NCBI GenBank assembly: GCA_016789625.1
Contig: JAEUQS010000715.1
Span: 1 to 7,496 of the forward strand
Direction: 5' to 3'
Source of the DNA: Acidobacteriota bacterium
GTDB lineage: Bacteria > Acidobacteriota > Thermoanaerobaculia > UBA5066
Length of the DNA stretch: 7,496 bases
Shown here one piece after another: positions 1 through 5,627 of this stretch (its first letter is position 1; each line of letters starts with the position of its first letter). The position numbers and the translations under genes are program-made. Under the pieces are notes generated by a model, which saw only the letters and a program-made list of their open reading frames with translations, was not told the origin of the DNA and searched no databases.

Positions 1-414
1 CGCGAACCGCGCGCGATCCTCGAACAGCTTGCGGAAGCGCCGCAGGCGGAGCACGGTGCGGACCCGCGCTCGGAATTCGAGCGCGTCGACGGGCTTCGTG
101 AGGAAGTCGTCGGCGCCCGCTTCGAGCCCTTCCAGCCGGGCCTTGCGGTCGTCGAGCGCCGTGACCATGACGACGGGCACCTCGGCGAGGCCCTCGTCGG
201 CCCGCAGCTTGCGGAGCACGGCGGGGCCGTCCATGCCCGGCATCATGTAATCGAGCAGGATGAGGTCGGGAGGACGCTGGCGCGCGAGGTCCAGCGCCGA
301 GGCGCCGTCGCCCGCGAACGCGAGCTCACAGTCTTCGTCTTCGAGAACCGCTTCCATGGCGTCCCGGCTGAACGGGTCGTCGTCGACCACGAGGACGAGG
401 CTTCGTTCCGACAT
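1..414 (-). CDS. Response regulator receiver-domain protein (3' end beyond the window)
   Basis: The 138 visible residues form a complete CheY-like receiver domain, and the gene continues past the left edge. It starts MSERSLVLVVDDDP at the ATG 412-414. Visible key residues are the acidic cluster D11-D13, the phosphoacceptor D55 in LILLDYMMPGMDG, T85 in VVMVTAL and K107 in DFLTKPVD. After the domain, RVRTVLRLRRFRKLFEDRARFA reads as a basic amphipathic linker, of the kind that in this family leads to a GGDEF, HD-GYP, PAS/histidine-kinase or second receiver module. The output is therefore unknown, and it may also be a single-domain regulator with a short tail. By family, it would be phosphorylated at D55 by a partner histidine kinase in the cytoplasm; no kinase gene is visible here. 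The start lacks a Shine-Dalgarno sequence, and a -10-like TAAACT lies 11 bases upstream. The 42-base gap from the dipeptidase gene permits independent transcription. Confidence 0.93.
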   Translation of the reverse strand, partial: MSERSLVLVVDDDPFSRDAMEAVLEDEDCELAFAGDGASALDLARQRPPDLILLDYMMPGMDGPAVLRKLRADEGLAEVPVVMVTALDDRKARLEGLEAGADDFLTKPVDALEFRARVRTVLRLRRFRKLFEDRARFA

Positions 415-425
415 GCTGGTTGTCG

Positions 426-431
426 AGTTTA
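426..431 (-). promoter_or_regulatory. Candidate -10 element of the response-regulator gene
   Basis: On the minus strand TAAACT (4 of 6 to TATAAT) ends 11 bases before the ATG at 414. A transcript starting about 7 bases downstream would have a leader of only a few bases. There is no convincing -35 hexamer at the usual distance, and no Shine-Dalgarno sequence before the ATG. This is inference from position and hexamer only. Confidence 0.28.
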
Positions 432-449
432 GATCCCCGGGCTCACGGC

Positions 450-464
450 TCGATGATCAATCGA
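450..464. repeat. Short inverted repeat over the dipeptidase stop codon
   Basis: The arms TCGAT (450-454) and ATCGA (460-464) flank GATCA. The repeat overlaps the TGA of the M20 peptidase gene (457-459) and sits about where the -35 region of the response-regulator promoter would be. It has no T-tract, so it is not a normal terminator. It could be an operator or chance. Confidence 0.22.
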
Positions 465-1977
465 GGGGATTCGGGACCGGAGCGTTTCCCGCGAGATCGC
501 AGAGGGCTTCGAGCAGCACGTGGACGCCCTTGTGGAGATCCCCGATCTCGATCTTCTCGTCGGCTTCGTGTCCCGGGTAGGGCGTCTTCGGGAACCACAT
601 GCCGAACGCGATGGCGTGGGGCAGCCGCTTCGCGTACGTGCCGCCGCCGATCACGGCTTCCTTGGCCGCTTCGCCCGCGCCGCGCTTGTAGGCCGCGAGG
701 AGCCGCTTCACGAGCTTCGACTTCGGGTTCACCTTGTAGGGCTCGTCGTCATAGAAGCCGGTCGCCACGAGGCTCGCGCCCGTCTTCGCGTTGAACTCCG
801 CGACCTGCTTCTCCATCTGGGAACGCAGCTCGGGGCCCGTGAGCGGGGGCGGGCGCCGGATGTTCGTCGTCAGGGTGATCTTGCCGGGCTCCGGCGTCGT
901 GACGGTCGCGACGTTCACGAGGAAGCGGCCCCAGAGGGCGTCTTTCTGCGTGAGGCCGAGACCGGTGCCGAAGAGGTCGGGGCCGCCGGCTTTCTTCGCG
1001 AACGCGAGGAGGTCGGCGAACCCGGAGGCCGGCAGCTCGCCATCCAGGATGCCCGCGAGCCCCACGAGCGCGTTGCGTCCGCCTTCGAGGTTCATTCCCG
1101 AGTGCGCGCTCGTGCCGAGCGTCGTGACCTCGAGCGTGTCTCCCGTGGGGACGCTCATGAGGCCGATGGCGCCGCTCCGCTTGGCGCGCAGCTTCTCGAC
1201 GAACGGATTCCAGTCGGCCGTGCCCGACTTCCATTTGAGCGTCGCCACCGCGCGGTCGGGCACGATGCTCGGGCCGGTTCCCGCTTCCAGCTTCACGATG
1301 TCGAACGGCAGGGCCGAGGGGCCGCGCGGTCCGCTCGCGGTGGTGACGATCAGGGCGTTCCAGGCCTTCTCGCCGACGACCGCGGGGAACACCGCGTCGA
1401 GGACGAGGCTCAGGTCGGGCGCCTTGCTCGAGGCGAGGTACGTCCTGATGTCGGCGTTGTCGCTCTCTTCGTCGCTGCCCACGAGGAGCCTCACGGTGTG
1501 GGTGAGCGGCGGACCGGCGTCCTTCAGGGCCTTCATCGCGAGGAGCGCCTGCACGAGCGGCCCCTTGTCGTCCGCGACGCCCCGGCCATAGAGCATCCCG
1601 TCCGCGACCCGGCCCTCGAACGGCGGCTGCGACCACGCGCCCTCTTCCGCCGGCTGCACGTCGCCGTGCACCACGAGGCCGAGGACGGGAGCCCCCTCGG
1701 GGCCCGGCAGCTCGATCTCGGTGACGAGGCCCTTGTCGCGCACGGTGAACCCCAGCTCGGTGCCCACGCGCTTGAGCCAGTCTTTCTGCTTCTGGAACGC
1801 TTCGGCGTTGCCCTTCACCGTGGGGAACCGCACGACCTCCTGGAGCAGAGGAACCAGCCGGCCCTGGAGCTCGGCGTCGTATCTGGCGCGCGCGGCGGTG
1901 GCGTCTGAAGCGAGAACGGGCAGCGAGGCGGTGAACGCCAGGCTGCCCGCGAAGAGGACTGCCGCGATCCTGCTCAT
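457..1977 (-). CDS. Exported M20-family (PepV-like) zinc metallodipeptidase
   Basis: This 506-residue M20 peptidase probably cleaves dipeptides or short peptides using two zinc ions. All catalytic positions are visible: H104 and D106 (VVHGDV), bridging D136 (GRGVADDKGP), the catalytic/ligand pair E170-E171 (GSDEES), D194 (LVLDAVFP), H292 in the lid/dimer region (TSAHSGMN) and terminal ligand H470 (PGHEADE). The DAVFP and GGGTYAKRLPHA motifs resemble the PepV/Sapep branch rather than ArgE or CPG2. The N-terminus (residues 1-23) is a classic signal peptide: one Arg, a hydrophobic stretch, and a likely cleavage at VLA-S. No lipobox is seen, so the product is probably periplasmic or secreted, unlike cytosolic PepV. 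The extra length over PepV (about 470) is partly this leader. It starts at ATG 1975-1977, 31 bases after ilvE. It has no Shine-Dalgarno sequence, but TACAAT lies 14 bases upstream. The exact peptide specificity cannot be read from the sequence. Confidence 0.93.
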   Translation of the reverse strand: MSRIAAVLFAGSLAFTASLPVLASDATAARARYDAELQGRLVPLLQEVVRFPTVKGNAEAFQKQKDWLKRVGTELGFTVRDKGLVTEIELPGPEGAPVLGLVVHGDVQPAEEGAWSQPPFEGRVADGMLYGRGVADDKGPLVQALLAMKALKDAGPPLTHTVRLLVGSDEESDNADIRTYLASSKAPDLSLVLDAVFPAVVGEKAWNALIVTTASGPRGPSALPFDIVKLEAGTGPSIVPDRAVATLKWKSGTADWNPFVEKLRAKRSGAIGLMSVPTGDTLEVTTLGTSAHSGMNLEGGRNALVGLAGILDGELPASGFADLLAFAKKAGGPDLFGTGLGLTQKDALWGRFLVNVATVTTPEPGKITLTTNIRRPPPLTGPELRSQMEKQVAEFNAKTGASLVATGFYDDEPYKVNPKSKLVKRLLAAYKRGAGEAAKEAVIGGGTYAKRLPHAIAFGMWFPKTPYPGHEADEKIEIGDLHKGVHVLLEALCDLAGNAPVPNPLD

Positions 1978-1991
1978 ATGAGGATGCGGAA

Positions 1992-1997
1992 ATTGTA
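1992..1997 (-). promoter_or_regulatory. Candidate -10 element of the dipeptidase gene
   Basis: On the minus strand TACAAT (5 of 6 to TATAAT) lies in the 31-base gap after ilvE and ends 14 bases before the dipeptidase ATG. It is the same hexamer as the one before the plus-strand phosphatase gene. A start about 7 bases downstream would leave a leader of about 7 bases with no Shine-Dalgarno sequence. The -35 region would lie in the ilvE 3' end and is weak (GTTCTC). Read-through from ilvE is equally possible. Confidence 0.35.
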
Positions 1998-2008
1998 CGC
2001 CTTTCGTT

Positions 2009-2974
2009 CTAGGCGAGAACTCCCACGGCGCCGCCGCGGGCGTGCGCGACGGTGTCGTACACGGGAGCGCACCACGTGCGGTAACGCGCGACCTTGCCCC
2101 GCACGACGTCGAAGTAGAGCGAGCGGAGCCGCGACACGAGCGGTCCCATGCGGCCCGTTCCGACGAGCCGGTGATCGACCTTCGTGATCGCCGCGATCTG
2201 GACGCCGGTGCCGGTGAAGAACGCCTCGTCGGCCAGGAACAGCTCCGTGCGGTCGATGGGCCGCTCGACGACGGTCGCGCCCAGCTCGTCGCGCAGGAGC
2301 TGCATGACGGTGCGCCGCGTGATGCCCTCGAGGATGCCCTCGGTGACGGGCGGCGTCACGACGACGCCGTTCCGCACGAGGAAGAAATTCTCGGCGGACC
2401 CTTCGGCGATGTGGCCGGCGGAGTTCAGCACGATCGCCTCGTCGAAGCCGGCGCGCTGGGCGTCGGTCTTCGCGTACGCGGAGTTGACGTAGGAGCCGGC
2501 GATCTTGCCGCGCGGCGGGATGGTGTTGTCGTCCACACGGCGCCAGGAGGAGATCGTCACGTGGACGCCCTCCTCCTTGTCGATGTACCGGCCGAACGGC
2601 ATCGCCACGATCGAGACCTCGGGGGTGAGACCGTGGAGCCGCACTCCGATGCCTTCGTCGGCGTAGTACGCGAGCGGCCGGATGTAGCAGTCTTCCTTGT
2701 AGTTCTCGAGCCGCAGCAGCTCACCGAGCTTCGCCACGAGGTCGTCGGCCTCGAACGGGAGCTGCATGTCGAGGAGCTTCGCGGACTGCACGAACCGCTT
2801 GAAGTGCTCGTGAGGACGGAACACGAAGAGCTCCTGCTCGTCCGCGTTCCAATAGCCTCGAACGCCGCCGAAGCAGGCCGTTCCGTAGTTCAGGGCGTGG
2901 GTCAGGACGCCGACCTTCGCCTCCGAGTACGGAACGATCTGGCCCTTGAAGAAGGCATGTTGGGGAGTCGCCAT
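2009..2974 (-). CDS. ilvE: Branched-chain-amino-acid aminotransferase (PLP fold type IV)
   Basis: This 321-residue protein should interconvert Leu, Ile and Val with their 2-oxo acids, using 2-oxoglutarate/glutamate and PLP in the cytoplasm. It is the last step of branched-chain amino-acid synthesis and the first of their breakdown. The length and whole order match BCATs: YGTACFGGVRGYW near residues 30-42, RPHEHFKRF at 53-61, the PLP lysine K157 in PRGKIAGSYVNSAYAK (equivalent to the KAGGNY lysine of E. coli IlvE), E191-GSAENFF for the cofactor ring, GITRRTV at 217-223, and TGTGVQIAAITKVD at 254-267. The C-terminal segment around RYRTWCAPVYD is also typical. The ATG at 2972-2974 is fixed by TAAGGAGG (2983-2990) with an 8-base spacer, the best ribosome-binding site in the window. 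No ilv or leu genes flank it. D-amino-acid transaminase is an alternative, but the motifs favour BCAT. Confidence 0.95.
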   Translation of the reverse strand: MATPQHAFFKGQIVPYSEAKVGVLTHALNYGTACFGGVRGYWNADEQELFVFRPHEHFKRFVQSAKLLDMQLPFEADDLVAKLGELLRLENYKEDCYIRPLAYYADEGIGVRLHGLTPEVSIVAMPFGRYIDKEEGVHVTISSWRRVDDNTIPPRGKIAGSYVNSAYAKTDAQRAGFDEAIVLNSAGHIAEGSAENFFLVRNGVVVTPPVTEGILEGITRRTVMQLLRDELGATVVERPIDRTELFLADEAFFTGTGVQIAAITKVDHRLVGTGRMGPLVSRLRSLYFDVVRGKVARYRTWCAPVYDTVAHARGGAVGVLA

Positions 2975-2982
2975 GGGCTCGC

Positions 2983-3026
2983 CCTCCTTACCCTCGAACG
3001 CTAGTTTCTCGGGGCGTTTTCATCAA
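2983..3026 (-). promoter_or_regulatory. Candidate ilvE promoter and Shine-Dalgarno sequence
   Basis: On the minus strand, TTGATG (3021-3026, 4 of 6 to TTGACA) is followed by a 17-base spacer and TAGCGT (2998-3003, TANNNT-like). Transcription would then begin near 2991. TAAGGAGG (2983-2990) follows at once, 8 bases before the ilvE ATG. The spacing is ideal, though the -10 is weak. Copy 1 of the GAAAACGCCCC repeat lies at the -35/spacer boundary. Confidence 0.38.
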
Positions 3027-3092
3027 GGCCCGGAGGACGGGGGGCCAACCATGGCGAAAAGCTCACGGATGGGGCGTTTTCGGCACGTTTTC
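3011..3092 (-). repeat. Spaced GAAAACG(CCCC) direct repeats upstream of ilvE
   Basis: On the minus strand the 11-mer GAAAACGCCCC occurs exactly twice, at 3081-3071 and 3021-3011, so the copies are 60 bases apart. A shorter copy, GAAAACG, is at 3092-3086, 11 bases from the next. The two left-most copies in reading direction lie in the last codons of the sensory gene and the third lies in the ilvE promoter. The roughly helical spacing would suit a regulator site, but part of the array is coding, so chance is not excluded. Confidence 0.3.
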
Positions 3093-4682
3093 GAGGTCCG
3101 GCGCCCTCGAAGCGAGAGAAAGAAGGCCCGCCGCGGCCGTGAGGACCGCGAGATCGTCGCGGGAGACCGCCCGCCCGCTCTCGGCGTGATCGGCGACGAG
3201 GAGGCCCACGGTGCGGCCCCGGGCGACCAAAGGCGCGACCGCCAGCTCCTGCACGGAAGGCGGCAGCCAGGCGAACCCGAGCGGGGTCTCGCGAAGCGGT
3301 CCCGCGGGCACGGTTCCCGCGTCGCGGGAGTCGAGGCGGGCCAGCAGGGCCGGCGCGTCGAGGATGCTCGTACCGGTCTCGCGGACGCGCCGGGCCGCCT
3401 CCGCGCTGCCTCCCTCGCTGGCCTCGCCCAGAAGCGTCGTGCCGTCCTCCCCGCGCCGGAGGACGAGAGCCCGATCGAAGAGCGCGCCGGCCGTGAGCGC
3501 CCGCAGCACCGCCCGCGCCGCCCCTTCGCCGTCCCGCGCCCGGGCTGCGTCCCGCGAGCCGCCCGCCAGCGCCTCGAGCGCGAGCCCCCGCCGCGCGCTG
3601 GCATCCCCGGCGCGGTCGGAAGCCTCGCGGGCCGACTCCAGCTCCGTGCCCAGCGTGTCGGCCAGAGTTCGCACCTCGGCGAGCGCGGCCTCCGAGCGGT
3701 CCCGCTCGCGAGCCAGGCGGCGGCTCGAGCGCGCCAGCGCGGCCGTGAGGAGCGGAATGACACAGAGTCCGTAGAGCGCCGGCTCGTCCGGCGCGACGGC
3801 GTAGACGGCGGACGCCGTCGCGAGCGCGGCGGCCGCCCCGAGCGCGAGCTCCACGGGGGACCGCCTCACCGGGTTCTTCCAGCGGAACGTCCACTCGCAG
3901 GCGCTCGCGCCCTGTCGCTGGCAGCTCGTGGCGGTGACGGTGGACGGCGCGAGGCCCGGATGCGTCCGTTCGGGGATCGACGCGTACGCGCCGCAGAACG
4001 CGGGGCAGGACATCTCGAGCCACTCGCCGAGGAGCTCCGGTGGAAGGCCCTCGCGCTGCTTCTCGCTGGACCACCGCAGCACGGCGTGGGTGTCGGAGGT
4101 CTCGAGGACCGAGAGGTCGGTGTCCAGGAAGCGCGACGTGACCCGCGGCATGGCCTCGTAGATCCGCCTTATGGGGAACGCGCGAAACAGGGTCGCGAGG
4201 CGGGGCGAGGCGGCCGCGGCCCCGCGCTTCCAGTAGAACGCGCGGTCCTCGGCGATGTCGCGGCAGGCGACGTTCACGAAGAGCTCGAACTCGCGCGACC
4301 ACGAGCGCCCCGTGTCGAGGAGGTCCTCGATGCTGACGTGGTAGGCCTCGTCGCCGATGGCTTCGTTGAGCCGGGCGACGAGCGCGGCGCGCGCCGCGTC
4401 CCGGGCGCGCGTGACGCGTTCCTCGAGGACGTGAGGCGGGGCCGAGTCGGGGGTCTCGCGGCGCACGCGCTCCTCCGCGAGCGCCTCGAGCGTGCCGACG
4501 GCCATGCGGATGAGCGACGAGCGGGACGCGCCGTGAGGGCGGCCGTCGGGGTCGTAGCTGAACGGCCGTCCGCGGAGCCGCGCGAACGTGATGCGGCGTT
4601 CGCGGTCCCCGAGCGCCGCGAGCGTGTCGCGTTTCCCGAGCGGGCACACGCTGGCCGGCGACTCGCGGACGGGGAGTCTCAC
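3063..4682 (-). CDS. Membrane-anchored sensory protein: V4R-like domain, TM hairpin, coiled coil, GAF; no output domain seen
   Basis: I do not recognise a named gene. The 539-residue product starts at GTG 4680-4682, which overlaps the glycosylase stop as GTGA and has GAGGAG (4688-4693) 5 bases upstream. Residues 1-110 are unassigned. Residues about 115-270 resemble the V4R/heme-NO-binding-like sensor module found before histidine kinases and cyclases: SWSREFELFVNV (127-138), an AVLRW strand near 200, CPAFCGAYASIP (226-237), and a closing C254-x7-C262-EWTFRW. Two hydrophobic segments (about 276-298 and 300-318) joined by APDEP form a membrane hairpin. Residues 320-365 look like a charged coiled coil, and 385-525 read as a GAF domain (FDRALVLRR, VAPLVARGRTVGLLVADH). 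The protein stops there, with no kinase, cyclase, GGDEF or effector region. It could signal through a partner, or be a remnant of a longer sensor. Domain names are by eye. Confidence 0.8.
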   Translation of the reverse strand: MRLPVRESPASVCPLGKRDTLAALGDRERRITFARLRGRPFSYDPDGRPHGASRSSLIRMAVGTLEALAEERVRRETPDSAPPHVLEERVTRARDAARAALVARLNEAIGDEAYHVSIEDLLDTGRSWSREFELFVNVACRDIAEDRAFYWKRGAAAASPRLATLFRAFPIRRIYEAMPRVTSRFLDTDLSVLETSDTHAVLRWSSEKQREGLPPELLGEWLEMSCPAFCGAYASIPERTHPGLAPSTVTATSCQRQGASACEWTFRWKNPVRRSPVELALGAAAALATASAVYAVAPDEPALYGLCVIPLLTAALARSSRRLARERDRSEAALAEVRTLADTLGTELESAREASDRAGDASARRGLALEALAGGSRDAARARDGEGAARAVLRALTAGALFDRALVLRRGEDGTTLLGEASEGGSAEAARRVRETGTSILDAPALLARLDSRDAGTVPAGPLRETPLGFAWLPPSVQELAVAPLVARGRTVGLLVADHAESGRAVSRDDLAVLTAAAGLLSLASRAPDLENVPKTPHP

Positions 4683-5614
4683 GAAAGCTCCTCGAGGCTC
4701 TCGGCGCTGCCGAGCTTTCCCATGTCGCGCTGGAAGTCCTCGCCGAGGAGGCGCGACAGCGCGCGGTCGGCCAGCCTTCTGCCGTGGGTCTGGCACACGG
4801 CGCAGTAGTTCGTCTCGTTGTCGGAATACACGATGCGCTGGACGGGCGCAGCACAATCGGGGCAGGGCTTGCCGAAGCGGCCGTGCACGGCCATGTCGTC
4901 CCGGAACGCCGTGACCTTCTCGGGAAACGCGTCGCCGGTCTCGGCGCGGAGCTTGGAGATCCAGTACTGGAGGGTGTCCCTCACGGCCCCGTGAAGCCGG
5001 CTCGTCTCCTCGGGAGACAGCTTGGTGGTGAGCGCGAAGGGGGAGAGGCGCGCGCGATGCAGGATCTCGTCGGAATACGCGTTTCCGATTCCTGAGAAAA
5101 CCCTGGGATCGGTGAGCGTGCGCTTCACCGTGTGGGTCTCGCGGGTGAGGGCTTCCCGAAAGCTCTCGAGAGACGCCGTGAGCGGCTCGAGCCCGCCCGG
5201 GTCGAGAGCCGCGAGCGCGGCTTCGCCGCGCACGAGCCGGAGCCAGGCCCGGCGCTTCGTTCCCGCCTCGGTGAGGAGCAGGGAGCCGTTCTCGAAATCG
5301 AAGGACGCCAGCCCGCGTTTTCCCGGCAGCTTCGGCGGCCAGACGTCTTTGGGCAGTCCGGAAGGCTCCTTCCAGTGGAGACGCCCGGCGATCATGAGAT
5401 GGAGCACGAGAAAGAGGTCGGGCTCGAGCCCGAGCACGATGCGCTTCCCGAGGCGGCGCACCGAGGTCACGGCGCGGCCCGAGGCCTCACGCAGGGGCGG
5501 CTCCACGGAGCGCACGAGGAACGGGTTGCCGAGGCGGACGCCGAGCAGCCGCCTGCCCGACGTGCGCCTCTCGAGGTGCTCGAGATACAGCGCGATGTCG
5601 GGCAGCTCCGGCAT
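4679..5614 (-). CDS. Fpg/Nei-family DNA glycosylase/AP lyase, divergent zinc-finger clade
   Basis: This family removes oxidised bases (8-oxoguanine, FapyG or oxidised pyrimidines) from DNA and nicks the abasic site. The 311 residues begin MPELPD, giving the P2 Schiff-base nucleophile and E3. K57 (RRLGKRI) and M74 (LHLMIAGRL) sit at the same numbers as in E. coli Fpg. The helix-two-turn-helix GIGNAYSDEIL carries N178. The C-terminal zinc finger has C251, C254, C271 and C274 (CPDC, CAVC). It is longer than typical Fpg (about 270), with an insert near 82-100 and 37 residues after the last Cys. The usual finger arginine five residues before the third Cys is N266 (SDNETNYC), and Fpg's void-filling Phe is not evident. 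Neither mutM nor nei is assigned, because substrate preference is unclear. The gene follows the methyltransferase gene by 13 bases without a clear Shine-Dalgarno sequence and is coupled to the sensory gene by a 4-base overlap. Confidence 0.93.
   Translation of the reverse strand: MPELPDIALYLEHLERRTSGRRLLGVRLGNPFLVRSVEPPLREASGRAVTSVRRLGKRIVLGLEPDLFLVLHLMIAGRLHWKEPSGLPKDVWPPKLPGKRGLASFDFENGSLLLTEAGTKRRAWLRLVRGEAALAALDPGGLEPLTASLESFREALTRETHTVKRTLTDPRVFSGIGNAYSDEILHRARLSPFALTTKLSPEETSRLHGAVRDTLQYWISKLRAETGDAFPEKVTAFRDDMAVHGRFGKPCPDCAAPVQRIVYSDNETNYCAVCQTHGRRLADRALSRLLGEDFQRDMGKLGSAESLEELS
4683..4693 (-). promoter_or_regulatory. Ribosome-binding site that sets the GTG start of the sensory gene
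   Basis: GAGGAG on the minus strand (4688-4693), inside the last glycosylase codons, lies 5 bases before GTG 4680-4682, whose GTGA overlaps the glycosylase TGA (4679-4681). The open frame extends further upstream to 4856, but that part runs wholly inside the glycosylase gene and reads as low-complexity Arg-rich sequence. The GTG is therefore preferred, and translational coupling is likely. Confidence 0.65.
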
Positions 5615-5627
5615 GTCTACGCCCGGG

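Noticed and set aside
520..1908. Long plus-strand open frame opposite the dipeptidase
   Set aside because: It is antisense to a gene with every M20 catalytic motif. Its product is Arg/His/Glu-rich with no motif, as expected of a high-GC shadow frame.
3027..3046. GGCCC/GGGCC inverted repeat between the sensor gene and ilvE as a terminator
   Set aside because: There are only 5 paired bases with a 10-base loop and no T-tract in transcript direction; the ilvE -35-like hexamer follows directly.
2946..4808. A 620-residue plus-strand open frame opposite the sensor gene
   Set aside because: The composition is dominated by Arg, Gly, Glu and Ala with no domain, it lacks a promoter or ribosome-binding site, and it mirrors the real minus-strand gene.
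3001..4854. A second long minus-strand frame, longer than the chosen sensor frame
   Set aside because: It is low-complexity Arg/Pro/Gly-rich. The chosen frame has ordered V4R-like, TM, coiled-coil and GAF features and a coupled GTG start with GAGGAG.
4683..4856. N-terminal extension of the sensor protein into the glycosylase gene
   Set aside because: The added 58 residues are Arg/Pro-rich, overlap the essential zinc-finger codons, and ignore the well-placed ribosome-binding site at the GTG.
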